The notes under the pieces: generated by a model
Database searches by the model: none
The model's input: the letters and a program-made list of their open reading frames with translations, nothing else
What the model was told of the DNA's origin: nothing
Source of the DNA: an uncultured Ruminiclostridium sp.
Lineage (GTDB): Bacteria; Bacillota; Clostridia; Oscillospirales; Ruminococcaceae
Assembly: GCA_949878745.1 (NCBI GenBank)
Contig: CATLBH010000022.1
Span: forward strand, 1 to 43,026
Direction of reading: 5' to 3'
DNA: 43,026 nucleotides
In this document: positions 26,505-34,657 of the stretch, in pieces
How positions within the stretch are numbered: the stretch's first letter is position 1
How the letters are laid out: every line of letters begins with the position of its first letter
Translations under genes and position numbers: made by a program

Positions 26505-27491
26505 ATGGAAAGAATATATTCCGCGAAACAGCTGGAGGACGCCAAGAAACAGGCGTACGAGGAATTTGAGGCGGAGGGCGCAGAACGCGACGAAATAGAG
26601 TTCACCATATTGGAACAGCCCGTTAAGAAGCTTTTCTCCACAAAGGGCGAATACAGGATTAAGGCGGAGTGGAATCCCGTAGAGGTTGATGTAAAAAGCG
26701 TTTTCGCTTCCTCGGTGGAAGCCGTAAGGGAAGAGGAGAAGGGTAAAAAAGCGGATCCCGAACCTGTCGGCGCGGCCGAAACGGAGCGGGAGGATAAGTC
26801 CTCGGCTTCGGAAAAGGCTGAAGACCCCGCGCTTACCTGCGCTAAAATCCAGCGAGCCACCGCTTATCTCACCGACGTACTCAAGAAGCTTGGCATGGAG
26901 AACTTCAGCATCACGCCCGTAAAGCGCGGCGAAACGGTGGTATTGGATATAGAGGGCAGCGACCTGGGCGTTGTTATCGGAAGAAGAGGGGAAACTTTGG
27001 ACGCTATTCAGTATCTGACTATACTTGCGGGCAACAGGGGCGAAGAAAATTACTGCCGCTTAAGCATAGACTGCTGCGGTTACCGCGAGAAGCGGAGAGA
27101 GGCGCTGGAAACCTTGGCGGTTAAGACCGCGAAAAAGGTGCTTAAGGCGGGAAGACGTATCACTCTGGAGCCTATGAATCCCTATGAGCGCCGGATAATT
27201 CACAGTAAGGTGGCGGAAATGGAGGGAGTAAGCAGCCGTTCCATGGGCGAGGAGCCTTTCAGAAAGGTGGTTATCAGCGCCAACGAGCCTCACAGAGGCC
27301 CCAGAAGATCGGGAGGAAACAGAAACGGAAGCTATTCCACCGATTCCTATAAGCGCAGCTCCGGTTTCTCCACTTCCTTTGAAAGAGAATACAAGAGGAA
27401 GGACGCGCCCGCTGTCGAGGCTTCCGAGTATTCCGAAGAGACGGTGGAGCTGGAGAAGAGCGTTAGCCTTTACGGAAAAATAGAGCTTTAA
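26505..27491 (+). CDS. jag: RNA-binding protein Jag/KhpB
   Basis: Jag (KhpB) is an RNA-binding protein linked to cell elongation and sporulation, usually encoded after yidC. The 328 residues comprise a Jag_N domain (MERIYSAKQLEDAKKQAYEE, to about 60), a charged linker, a KH domain (about 125-205, VVIGRRGETLDAIQYL), an R3H domain (about 205-270, YREKRREALETLAVKTAKKV, ERRIIH) and a variable Ser/Arg-rich tail. ATG 26505 is chosen because AAAGGA lies 8 nt upstream; the earlier ATG at 26487 lacks a site. In many Firmicutes mnmE follows; here a repeat-filled gap does. Confidence 0.94.
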   Translation: MERIYSAKQLEDAKKQAYEEFEAEGAERDEIEFTILEQPVKKLFSTKGEYRIKAEWNPVEVDVKSVFASSVEAVREEEKGKKADPEPVGAAETEREDKSSASEKAEDPALTCAKIQRATAYLTDVLKKLGMENFSITPVKRGETVVLDIEGSDLGVVIGRRGETLDAIQYLTILAGNRGEENYCRLSIDCCGYREKRREALETLAVKTAKKVLKAGRRITLEPMNPYERRIIHSKVAEMEGVSSRSMGEEPFRKVVISANEPHRGPRRSGGNRNGSYSTDSYKRSSGFSTSFEREYKRKDAPAVEASEYSEETVELEKSVSLYGKIEL

Positions 27492-27534
27492 AAGGATCTG
27501 TTCGGTAAATCTCCTTTTGGGAGAGAAACCGTGG

Positions 27535-27596
27535 TTTTAATACTATTTTCACATTAAAAAGATCGGATAATTCAGCGGATAATTTGAAATTATACT
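27535..27596 (+). repeat. 61-bp direct repeat, left copy
   Basis: TTTTAATACTATTTTC..ATTAAAAAGAT..GCGGATAATTT.AAATTA matches 27781-27843 in the same orientation, with about ten differences. Its ends, TTAATACTA and TATACTAA, show the same TACTAA signature as the bipartite hairpin elements. Confidence 0.7.
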
Positions 27597-27711
27597 AATA
27601 ACCATTTTGACACAGGATAAAATCAAAGTCAAAATGGTTATTACTCCCAAAGCACTATTAACCGATTAAAAACCATTTATCCAATTTTTAATCGGTTAAT
27701 AGTATTAGTAT
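27592..27711 (+). repeat. Bipartite double-hairpin element, copy 5
   Basis: Hairpin 1 pairs AATAACCATTTTGAC (27597-27611) with GTCAAAATGGTTATT (27628-27642). The linker CTCCCAAAGCAC is at 27644-27655. Hairpin 2 pairs TATTAACCGATTAAAAA with TTTTTAATCGGTTAATA. The stems share no sequence with the other copies, yet both are fully paired and the outer ATACTAAT/ATTAGTAT ends are kept. Confidence 0.8.
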
Positions 27712-27729
27712 CAGTATATCGTAAAAAGG

Positions 27730-27776
27730 ACTGCAATCATTTTCCTTTTGGGAATGATTGCAGTTCGCTTTTTTAA
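27730..27776 (+). terminator. Likely terminator of the rpmH-jag operon
   Basis: ACTGCAATCATT (27730-27741) and AATGATTGCAGT (27753-27764) form a perfect 12-bp stem, followed by TCGCTTTTTT. It lies about 240 bp after the jag stop, beyond the hairpin element. Confidence 0.85.
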
Positions 27777-27780
27777 GGGA

Positions 27781-27843
27781 TTTTTAATACTATTTTCAAA
27801 TTAAAAAGATTGCAAAATTGAGCGGATAATTTAAAATTAGTAT
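27781..27843 (+). repeat. 61-bp direct repeat, right copy
   Basis: Partner of 27535-27596 in direct orientation. The start TTAATACTATTTTCAAATTA and the end TAATTTAAAATTAGTATAA are imperfect inverted repeats of each other. Confidence 0.7.
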
Positions 27844-27844
27844 A

Positions 27845-27920
27845 AGATCCTGTCCGAGTAGGAACGGCGGGCGGTTTTTTCGGGGGATTTTGACGGGGAC
27901 AAGGGAAATTCTCCGATAAG
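27845..27920 (+). repeat. Diverged relic of the 38405 MITE end
   Basis: The order CTGTCC.AGTAGGAAC, GGCGGGCGG, a TTTTTCG run, ATTTTGACG and GACAAGG parallels the left end of the 38405-38721 element (CTGTTCC, ATAGGAAT, GGTGTGCGG, TTTTCG, ATTTTGTTG, GACAAGG). It is strongly diverged and no right end is seen. Confidence 0.4.
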
Positions 27921-27976
27921 TTCGGAAAAATTTCTTGATTTAAGTTTACGGGGGTGAAAGTTTTTTTGGGGGCGGG

Positions 27977-28525
27977 TCAGGGTTTTAAGGAGGCTTTTGA
28001 TGTGGCTTTCAATATGGCGAGCGAGGCGAAATAGGCGAGGACTACGCTTATCAGGTCTTTGATGAGATAGGGGGCGGAGACCAGTAAAAATGATTCTATA
28101 AAGCCGTTGGAGGTGAGCAGAGAATAGTGGAGGACTCCGAAAAAGTGAAGCACCGCAAGTCCCGATATACCCAAGAGGATTTTTATCGCTTTTTTTCCGG
28201 AGGATATTCCGCTTAGAAAGGCGAAGGGGAGAAAGCCGTAAATGAATCCGCCGGTAAAGGAGGCGAGACAGGCGACTCCGCCTTTAAAGCCGGTAAAAAC
28301 GGGGATTCCCACCGCGCCCAAGAGTATGTATACCAGAATGGCGGCCGTACCTTTTTTCGCGCCGAGGCAGTAACCGCACAGAGCCACCGCAAAGGTCTGG
28401 AGAGTGGCGGGAACCTGTGAGGGCATGGGGATCGCTATTTGTGACAATATCGCCGTTGCGGCGGCAAAGAGGGCGATCATCACCAGATCCGTTGTTTTGA
28501 TTTTTGTTTTTGCGTTTTCTTTCAT
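27977..28525 (-). CDS. bioY: Biotin transporter BioY (ECF S component)
   Basis: BioY is the membrane-embedded biotin-binding S component of an energy-coupling-factor transporter. The 182-aa length and about six hydrophobic segments fit. Diagnostic segments are IAIPMPSQVPATLQTFAVAL (about 30-50), GAKKGTAAILVYILLGAVGIPVF and GGFIYGFLPFAFL. AAAGGAC precedes the ATG. It follows birA by 20 bp in a two-gene operon, so uptake and use of biotin are encoded together. No biotin synthesis gene or ECF energising module (EcfA/EcfT) is in the window; the latter is commonly encoded elsewhere. Confidence 0.95.
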   Translation of the reverse strand: MKENAKTKIKTTDLVMIALFAAATAILSQIAIPMPSQVPATLQTFAVALCGYCLGAKKGTAAILVYILLGAVGIPVFTGFKGGVACLASFTGGFIYGFLPFAFLSGISSGKKAIKILLGISGLAVLHFFGVLHYSLLTSNGFIESFLLVSAPYLIKDLISVVLAYFASLAILKATSKASLKP

Positions 28526-28545
28526 TCTTTGTCCTTTCTTTGTGA

Positions 28546-29499
28546 TTATTGAAGTACTACCGATATTTCGCCGGAGTTCAGAGCCAGACGGCCTTCTTCG
28601 GATTCGACTATAAGCCGTCCTTTCATATCTATGTCCACCGCTTTTGCTTTATGGAGGCGGTTTTCTTTTGTAAATTCCACCTCCCGTCCGAGTACAAGGG
28701 AGCGGGATTTGTAATCGGCTATGTTTTCCTCTCTTGTTCTTCCCAAACATTTGAAAAGGAATTCGGTCACTTTTGCGGCAAGCTTCGCTCTTTCAATTGG
28801 GGCATTTACGGAGCCCGCCTTTTTTTCAAGGCCGTCGGGAAAAAAGGAGGTGGTTATGTTTATGCCTATTCCCACCACTATACTGTCCATTCTTCCCGCT
28901 TCGTAGTCGAAGGTGGCCTCGGAGAGGATTCCGCATATCTTTTTAGCGTCCAAATATACGTCGTTGACCCATTTTATCAGAGGACTTTTTTCGGTAAGCT
29001 CTTCTATGGCCAGACATACCGCGCATCCGGCGCAGATTGTTATAAGATCGGCGTCGCAGCCGTCAAGAGCGCGGTTCAGGATCAGGCTCATATAGAGACC
29101 CGTCCCGGAAGGTGAGTAAAAGCTGTTCCCGCGTCTTCCTCTTCCGCAGGTTTGTTCCTCCGATATTATGAGAGTACCGTTTTTCGCGCCGTCGGCGGCT
29201 TGCTTTTTTGCGAAGGTGTTGGTGCTGTCCACCGTTTTTAAGACCTTTATTTCGTTTTCGCGAAGTTCTTCGGGGAGATAAAGGCGAATCCGCTCCGCCG
29301 ACAGGAGATCGCCTGAATCCAGAAGCCTGTAGCCTTTCCCTTTTTCCGCTTCGATACGGTATCCGTCGCTGTTAAGGCTGTTTATTCCTTTCCATACGGC
29401 GGTGCGGCTTACTTTAAGCTTATCCGCAAGCGTTTGCCCCGACAGCTCGCGGCCGCCGCTTTCTTCGAAGATTTTTAGGAGGGATTCTTTTACGGTCAT
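28546..29499 (-). CDS. birA: Biotin--protein ligase and biotin repressor BirA
   Basis: BirA adenylates biotin and attaches it to a lysine of biotin carboxyl carrier proteins; the two-domain form also represses biotin genes. An N-terminal winged helix (about 1-60, LSGQTLADKLKVSRTAVWKGINSL), the ligase core with the biotinyl-AMP loop GRGRRGNSFYSPSGTGLYMS, the KWVNDVYLDAKKICGIL catalytic segment, and a C-terminal SH3-like cap are all present in 317 aa. AAAAGGAG precedes the ATG. It is the first gene of birA-bioY. I found no clear BirA operator palindrome in the 70 bp upstream, which run into a repeat. Confidence 0.95.
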   Translation of the reverse strand: MTVKESLLKIFEESGGRELSGQTLADKLKVSRTAVWKGINSLNSDGYRIEAEKGKGYRLLDSGDLLSAERIRLYLPEELRENEIKVLKTVDSTNTFAKKQAADGAKNGTLIISEEQTCGRGRRGNSFYSPSGTGLYMSLILNRALDGCDADLITICAGCAVCLAIEELTEKSPLIKWVNDVYLDAKKICGILSEATFDYEAGRMDSIVVGIGINITTSFFPDGLEKKAGSVNAPIERAKLAAKVTEFLFKCLGRTREENIADYKSRSLVLGREVEFTKENRLHKAKAVDIDMKGRLIVESEEGRLALNSGEISVVLQ

Positions 29500-30116
29500 T
29501 TTTTGCTCCTTTTTTGGATATTTTTTATCTTATGGGAAGGTGGGATTTAGGAGGTTTTTACTGTTGGGGGGGAAGGGTTTATATCAAAAGTCAATTCATT
29601 TATACAATGCTTTTTTTGCACGAGTCGTGCAGAGCCGCTCCCGCGGGGGGGCTTAAGGTGACACCAAAGGTGGGGAGAAGGTGAACAGGCTTCGCAATGT
29701 CGTTTTGCTTTATAATGCGGTTTCTTTTATCGTAAATTTACTTTGTCGGCGAAGCCTGTCCACCACTCTCTCCCCCTTAGGTTTCACCTTAGGAATCCCT
29801 TCCCCCCTCTGGGGGTTTTATTGTCAATATAGGTTTCACTCGGGGGAGAATATTGTTTCGATGATTGCTATTATCGTATGTTGTATTTTGCTCTTGGGTT
29901 AGTTCTTTTATATAACTGTTCCTATGAAAACCTGATCTTTGAAGAGTGGCAAGTAAGCTTTATTACGCGTTTATTAAAGATGTTATAGTTGTCGCTTTTT
30001 GTTTTTTATTGTCCGTTTCTGTTCATTAGTATAACATAAACAAGCACTTTTGTCAACCTTTTTTGGGGAGAGGTTAACAGGTTTTTTTGTTTTGGAAAAT
30101 ATTTTACTTTTTTGTA
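29500..30116. other. Repeat-bearing intergenic region before yerC
   Basis: No gene is supported. It contains the second ~350-bp structured repeat (29576-29922), then about 190 bp of AT-rich DNA with no clear signal before the yerC promoter at 30117. Confidence 0.5.
29576..29922 (-). repeat. ~350-bp structured repeat, copy 2 (inverted)
   Basis: The reverse complement matches 5939-6293 almost throughout, including the GGAGCAGTTATAT-like start, ATATTGACAATAAAA, the long hairpin arms and GGAGCGG..TGCAC. Its inner stem is ACAGGCTTCGC/GCGAAGCCTGT, where copy 1 has ACAGGATTCGC/GCGAATCCTGT, so both sides changed together. The mini-hairpin is TGCACGACTCGTGCA against TGCACGGCCCGTGCA: loop changed, stem kept. 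Confidence 0.75.
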
Positions 30117-30145
30117 TTGACTTTTACACTTTATTTTGATAAAAT
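30117..30145 (+). promoter_or_regulatory. Promoter of the yerC operon
   Basis: TTGACT (30117-30122), a 17-bp spacer and TAAAAT (30140-30145), about 64 bp upstream of the yerC ATG. Confidence 0.75.
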
Positions 30146-30208
30146 ACATATTGGCAAGGCTTTGGAAATATCTTTGATTTTAAATAAACAATGAAAGGAA
30201 AAATGTGA

Positions 30209-30520
30209 ATGAATATCAACGATAAGAATAAATCCAAGGATTTTGATTTTTTGTTTAACGCCATTCTTAAGCTTGAGACGGTGGAGGACTGTTACAATTT
30301 TTTTGAGGATCTGTGCACTATGCAGGAGCTTATCTCCATCGCTCAGCGGCTGAGGGTGGCCAAGCTTCTCACCGAAAAGAAAATATACAACGATATCGTT
30401 AAGGATACGGGAGCTTCCACCGCGACTATAAGCCGAGTTAACCGCACGCTCAATTACGGGAACGGGGGGTATACGCTGGCTTTCGACCGTATGGAAAAGT
30501 CGGAGGGCAAGGATTCCTAA
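30209..30520 (+). CDS. yerC: TrpR-like protein YerC/YecD
   Basis: A 103-aa DNA-binding protein of the TrpR-fold YerC/YecD family found across Firmicutes. The helix-turn-helix is visible in ELISIAQRLRVAKLLTEKK followed by YNDIVKDTGASTATISRVNR, with the family ending LNYGNGGY. The regulated genes and any ligand are not known. AAAGGA precedes the ATG. Its stop codon TAA is immediately followed by the ATG of the methyltransferase gene, so the two are coupled. Confidence 0.93.
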   Translation: MNINDKNKSKDFDFLFNAILKLETVEDCYNFFEDLCTMQELISIAQRLRVAKLLTEKKIYNDIVKDTGASTATISRVNRTLNYGNGGYTLAFDRMEKSEGKDS

Positions 30521-31288
30521 ATGAGCTATGAGGATTTTTCGCTTTTTTACGACAGGCTTACCGAAAATGTGGACTATGTGGGTTTGGTTTCCCGTTACTC
30601 GACAACGCTCAGGCGATACGGATTAAGGGGAGCAGGGGAAGAGCTTCTGGAGCTGGGCTGCGGGAGCGGTAATGTGAGCCTGCTCTTAAAAAAAGAGGGA
30701 TATAGGGTGACGGGGTGCGACCTGTCTCCCGATATGTTGGCCGCGGCGGCGGGGAAGGATCCGAAAATACGGTGGCTTTGTACGGATATGTCGAAGCTGG
30801 CTTTCGGGGAGGAATTCGACTTTGCGGTCTGCGCTCTTGACGGAATTAATCATCTTAAGAGCAGAGAGAGTATTTTTGAGACTTTTCGGGGGGTATATAA
30901 GGCGCTTAAGCCCGGTGGGGTGTTCGCCGCTGATATGAATACGATTTATAAGCACACCGACGTGTTGGGGAACAACGCGTTTGTTTTTGATTATGAGGGA
31001 TTGTACTGCGGTTGGCAAAACGAGCTTGAGGAAGGGGATCCCTTGTATCGGGTAGATATGTTCTTGGATTTCTTTCGGGAGAACGGGGACGGGAGCTATA
31101 CGCGATTCGTGGATTCCCTCAGCGAGATAGCGGTTTCGCCGGAGGAAACGAAGGAAATGCTTGAAGAATGCGGTTTTGAAGTGTGCGAGATAGGGGAGTA
31201 TATGACGGGGATCAAGCTGTCTGAGGCTCCGAGGGCGGAAAAGTTTATGTTCGCCGCAAGGAAAAAGGTTAGGAAGGAGATACTTTAG
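30521..31288 (+). CDS. Class I SAM-dependent methyltransferase
   Basis: A 255-aa soluble Rossmann-fold methyltransferase. Motif I is LLELGCGSGNVSLLLKKEGY (about 46-65), followed by the acidic end of strand beta-2 in GCDLSPDMLAAA and by FDFAVCALDGINHL. It resembles the large YqeM/CmoA-like group of clostridial small-molecule or tRNA methyltransferases, and the substrate is unknown. The start abuts the yerC stop with no gap. An AAGGA lies within the end of yerC. hslO follows after one base. Confidence 0.85.
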   Translation: MSYEDFSLFYDRLTENVDYVGLVSRYSTTLRRYGLRGAGEELLELGCGSGNVSLLLKKEGYRVTGCDLSPDMLAAAAGKDPKIRWLCTDMSKLAFGEEFDFAVCALDGINHLKSRESIFETFRGVYKALKPGGVFAADMNTIYKHTDVLGNNAFVFDYEGLYCGWQNELEEGDPLYRVDMFLDFFRENGDGSYTRFVDSLSEIAVSPEETKEMLEECGFEVCEIGEYMTGIKLSEAPRAEKFMFAARKKVRKEIL

Positions 31289-31289
31289 T

Positions 31290-32165
31290 ATGGGAAAGCT
31301 GGTAAGGGCACTATCCGCCGACGGGAGCGTACTTTGCAGCGCGGTGGACGCTACGGACATATGCAACGAGATAGTTAGGATACATCGGCCGTCTCCCGTG
31401 GCCACCGCCGCTATGGGCAGGCTGGCGGCGGCAGGGGCGCTTATTGGGGCGCTTATGAAGGAAAAAGAGGACGCGCTTACGCTTAGACTGAACGGCGGGG
31501 GACCCGGAGGGAGCATAGTTTGCGTTTCCGACTATATGGGAAACGTGCGCTGCTGCTGCGACAATCCGACGGCCGATCTTCCTCTTAAGGCCAACGGGAA
31601 GCTGGACGTGGGCGGCTTTGTGGGAAAGGACGGATTTCTGGCGGTTATACGCGACCTGGGGCTTAAGGAGCCGCATGTTACCCAATCGCCGATTATTTCG
31701 GGGGAGGTAGCGGAGGATATTACCTCTTATTACGCCATAAGCGAACAGATTCCCACGGTTTGCGCCCTTGGAGTGTTGGTGGACAGGGATCACAGCGTTA
31801 AGGCGGCGGGGGGGTATATTATACAGCTGGTGCCGCCGATTAACGAGGCCGCGATTGACTTTATAGAGAACAACATAAAAGGAATGCAGAGCGTTACGGA
31901 GCTGCTCACAGAAGGGAAAGGTGCGGAGGAGATAGCGCTTATGGGGCTTAAGGGTCTTGAGGGGGAGATACTGGACAGCTGGGAATGCGGTTATCAATGC
32001 AGGTGCAGTCGGGAGAGGACGGAGAGAATGCTTGTCAGCTTGGGGAGGAAGGAGCTTCTGGAGCTGGCGGAGGACGGAGGGGAAAAGACGGAGGTGTGCT
32101 GTCAGTTTTGCGGGAAGAGGTATTATTTTACGGCGGAAGAGTTAAAGGGGCTGGCGGGAGAGTGA
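31290..32165 (+). CDS. hslO: Redox-regulated chaperonin Hsp33
   Basis: Hsp33 is a cytosolic holdase chaperone switched on by oxidative unfolding. The N-terminal domain shows the family pattern (MGKLVRALSADGSVL, RLAAAGALIGALMK, GGGPGGSIV). The C-terminal redox switch keeps its four zinc-binding cysteines in the CxC (CRC) and CxxC (CQFC) motifs of QCRCSRERTERM and EVCCQFCGKRY. AGGAAGGAG precedes the ATG. It is the last gene of the yerC-methyltransferase-hslO operon and faces a palindromic element and the convergent rluB. Confidence 0.96.
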   Translation: MGKLVRALSADGSVLCSAVDATDICNEIVRIHRPSPVATAAMGRLAAAGALIGALMKEKEDALTLRLNGGGPGGSIVCVSDYMGNVRCCCDNPTADLPLKANGKLDVGGFVGKDGFLAVIRDLGLKEPHVTQSPIISGEVAEDITSYYAISEQIPTVCALGVLVDRDHSVKAAGGYIIQLVPPINEAAIDFIENNIKGMQSVTELLTEGKGAEEIALMGLKGLEGEILDSWECGYQCRCSRERTERMLVSLGRKELLELAEDGGEKTEVCCQFCGKRYYFTAEELKGLAGE

Positions 32166-32290
32166 GTTTTCGAGATAAATGGGGGAATTCTGCTTTCAAT
32201 GAGCGACTTCGGAGAGTTTGGGCGTTTTTTGTCGGGTGTGATTTTTAAAATGTGTTCAGAAAATGACACTTAATTCGACCACAAAGACAA

Positions 32291-32577
32291 ACGTTAGAAG
32301 CTGCGAAGCAGGGCTCGGGATAAAAGCAATTTTACGGTATAAACCCGCCAAATCTCGTTTTGAAACGGATTTGGCGGGTTTATACCGTAAGTTTTTTCTT
32401 TTTATCCCGAAGCGACGGCTTCGCCCGCTTCTAACGTCCCGTTTTACGCGACAAACTTATAATCTTGTTTTTTCTACTCTCACCTTGTAGCAGTGGGACT
32501 TTGTCCCACACCCTACTTCCTTTTTGGAGCCCAAAAAGGAAGCGAAAAAAGTAATCCGCGGCTTCACCGCTTTTTTA
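32291..32577. repeat. Nested palindrome, copy 2 (left arm missing)
   Basis: It matches 13147-13436 of copy 1, beginning abruptly at ACGTTAGAAGC. The central palindrome (CGGTATAAACCCGCCAAATC and its inverse) and the right outer arm (CAGTGGGACTTTGTCCCAC, CTTCCTTTTTGG, GCGGCTTCACCGC plus T run) are present, but the left outer arm is absent. Like copy 1 it fills a gap between convergent genes (hslO and rluB). Confidence 0.85.
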
Positions 32578-32624
32578 GTTTTTTTGCTCCTTAAAGCGGC
32601 GCTTTCGCCCTTTAGAATATGTTC

Positions 32625-33386
32625 TCATTTTTTCCTTTTTTTCGTTCTTTTAGCCGGATCCGCTTTTCCTATTGCGGCTCTGAGCGCCCTCATCTCCTCC
32701 GCCGTCAGATCCTTATACTCCCCCGGCCTAAGCATACCCAACTTAACCCCGCCCACACTTGTCCTTTTAAGCCTCGAAACACTTAACCCCGCTTTTTCGC
32801 ACATTTTTCTTATCTGTCTGTTTTTCCCCTCTTTTATGACAAACTCCAGAACGGTTCTCCCGCTCTCCGCCGTAATGACGTTTATAACGCAGGGCTGGGT
32901 AATAACCCCGCTGTCTATCTCCATTCCCACCGACATCAGCGCAATCTGCTCGTCGGTCACCTTTTCGGGTATTGTCACTCTGTAAGTCTTGGCCACATGT
33001 TTTTTTGGGTGCATTATATCATTGGCGAAATTCCCGTCATTGGTGAGCAAAAGAAGCCCCTCGCTGTTTTTATCCAGTCTTCCTATAGGATACACCCTTT
33101 CGTCTATGCCCTTAAGAAGGTCGGTGATAAGCTTATCCGAATGGGCGTCCTCCATAGATGTGAGGTACCCTCTGGGCTTGTACAGCTTTATATACCTTAG
33201 CGCTTTCGCTTCGGTATCTATTTTTTCTCCGCAAACGGTCACCGTATCCTTTTCGGTGTCGGCCTTGTCTCCCACTTTAACCGCCTTGCCGTTCACCCTC
33301 ACTAAGCCCTTTTCTATCAGCTCTTCCGCCTTTCGCCTTGAACAGTATCCGCTGTCGGATAATATTTTCTGAAGTCTTTTTTCCAT
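32625..33386 (-). CDS. rluB: Ribosomal large-subunit pseudouridine synthase, RluB/RsuA family
   Basis: This enzyme converts a uridine in rRNA (by family, 23S U2605 region) to pseudouridine. Its 253 aa include an N-terminal S4 RNA-binding domain (MEKRLQKILSDSGYCSRRKAEELI) and the catalytic domain with Asp105 in GRLDKNSEGLLLLTNDG, then the C-terminal GKNRQIRKMCEKAGL. AAAGGA precedes the ATG. It is divergent from the D,D-carboxypeptidase gene. The RluB versus RsuA versus RluE choice rests on similarity and context; RluB is the usual clostridial call. Confidence 0.92.
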   Translation of the reverse strand: MEKRLQKILSDSGYCSRRKAEELIEKGLVRVNGKAVKVGDKADTEKDTVTVCGEKIDTEAKALRYIKLYKPRGYLTSMEDAHSDKLITDLLKGIDERVYPIGRLDKNSEGLLLLTNDGNFANDIMHPKKHVAKTYRVTIPEKVTDEQIALMSVGMEIDSGVITQPCVINVITAESGRTVLEFVIKEGKNRQIRKMCEKAGLSVSRLKRTSVGGVKLGMLRPGEYKDLTAEEMRALRAAIGKADPAKRTKKRKK

Positions 33387-33520
33387 ATATAAAATTCCTT
33401 TTTATTATTTTTCGCAATTTTTTGTATAAAACAGTCGAAAAAAAAACGATTATTACGGACAAGAAAATCCTTACTTGCTCATATGCTGTACAAACTTTGA
33501 TAAAGGAAGGAACTGATACC

Positions 33521-34657
33521 GTGAAAAAGCTTATCCGATCCGCTTTATGTTTTTTGGGAGCACTGACCTTGCTTTCTTCGGAAGTCGCCGCCGTTTCTCC
33601 CGACTTTTCCGTATCCGCCCTATGCGCGGTGGTGATAAACGCCGACACGGGGAATATAGTATATGAGAAAAGCGCCTTCGCTCAGCGAGCCATGGCGAGT
33701 ACCACCAAAATAATGACCGCGCTTTTAACGATAGAAGCGGGGGACCTGGATACAAAATTCACCGTGGACAGCTACGCCATTCAGGTGGAAGGCACCTCAA
33801 TGGGCTTAAGTCAGGGGGATATAGTGACCCGCCGCGCTCTTCTCTACGGCATACTTTTGCCCTCGGGAAACGACGCCGCCAACGCCGCCGCGGTTAGCGT
33901 AAGCGGTTCTATTGGAAAATTCGTGGAGCTTATGAACAAAAAAGCGAAGGAATTGGGTCTGACCAACACCCATTTCGCCAATCCTTCCGGACTCGACGCG
34001 GAGGGGCACTTCACCACCGCCTACGACCTGGCAATGCTCACAAAAACCGCTCTCGAAAACCCCGTTTTCGCGGAAATCTGCCGCTGCGCCGACGCTCAGG
34101 TGGAGTTCGGCAACCCGCCGTACCTGCGACGTCTGGCCAATTCCAATAAAATGCTTTGGCAATACGAGGGCTGTTACGGCGTAAAAACGGGCTTTACCGA
34201 CAACGCCCGCCGCTGTCTTGTTTCGGCGGCGGAGCGCAGGGGGGTAAGGCTTATCTGCGTCACTTTAAACGCGCCCGACGACTGGGAGGATCACCGAAAA
34301 ATGCTCGACTATGGTTTTGAGCAGGTGAAAAGAACCGAAGTGGTGCTTCCCGCACCCGTCACTCTTCCCGTTATAGGCGGCAAGTTGGATAAAGTCCCCC
34401 TTGCCCTGAGCGACACGGTAATATTGCCCCTTTCACAGGACGAAATAAAATCCGTATCCTTTGAGATAAGCACGGAGCCGTTTCTTTACTCCGGCTTTGA
34501 AGCGGGGAAAAAGACGGGAAGCGTGGAAATATACCTTGACGGGGAATTTATAAGAAAAGTCGATCTTATAACCGCCGAGGGCGTGGGACGGGAGGAGGAA
34601 ACGCTTAATTTCTTTGAAAAGTTTTTAAAATTTTTGAGACTGTTTTTCTTCGGTTAA
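33521..34657 (+). CDS. D-alanyl-D-alanine carboxypeptidase (DacF/PBP5-like)
   Basis: A serine D,D-peptidase that trims the terminal D-Ala of peptidoglycan stem peptides, acting outside the membrane. GTG 33521 is chosen because AAAGGAAGG lies just upstream and a signal peptide follows (VKKLIRSALCFLGALTLLSS). Active-site motifs: Ser60-x-x-Lys63 (STTK), Ser115-Gly-Asn117 (SGN) and Lys222-Thr-Gly (KTG). A beta-rich C-terminal domain ends in an amphipathic or hydrophobic anchor (FFEKFLKFLRLFFFG). Such genes near scpAB and ytfJ are often sporulation-linked (dacF/dacB). The last 4 bp overlap the convergent gerW gene. Confidence 0.93.
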   Translation: MKKLIRSALCFLGALTLLSSEVAAVSPDFSVSALCAVVINADTGNIVYEKSAFAQRAMASTTKIMTALLTIEAGDLDTKFTVDSYAIQVEGTSMGLSQGDIVTRRALLYGILLPSGNDAANAAAVSVSGSIGKFVELMNKKAKELGLTNTHFANPSGLDAEGHFTTAYDLAMLTKTALENPVFAEICRCADAQVEFGNPPYLRRLANSNKMLWQYEGCYGVKTGFTDNARRCLVSAAERRGVRLICVTLNAPDDWEDHRKMLDYGFEQVKRTEVVLPAPVTLPVIGGKLDKVPLALSDTVILPLSQDEIKSVSFEISTEPFLYSGFEAGKKTGSVEIYLDGEFIRKVDLITAEGVGREEETLNFFEKFLKFLRLFFFG

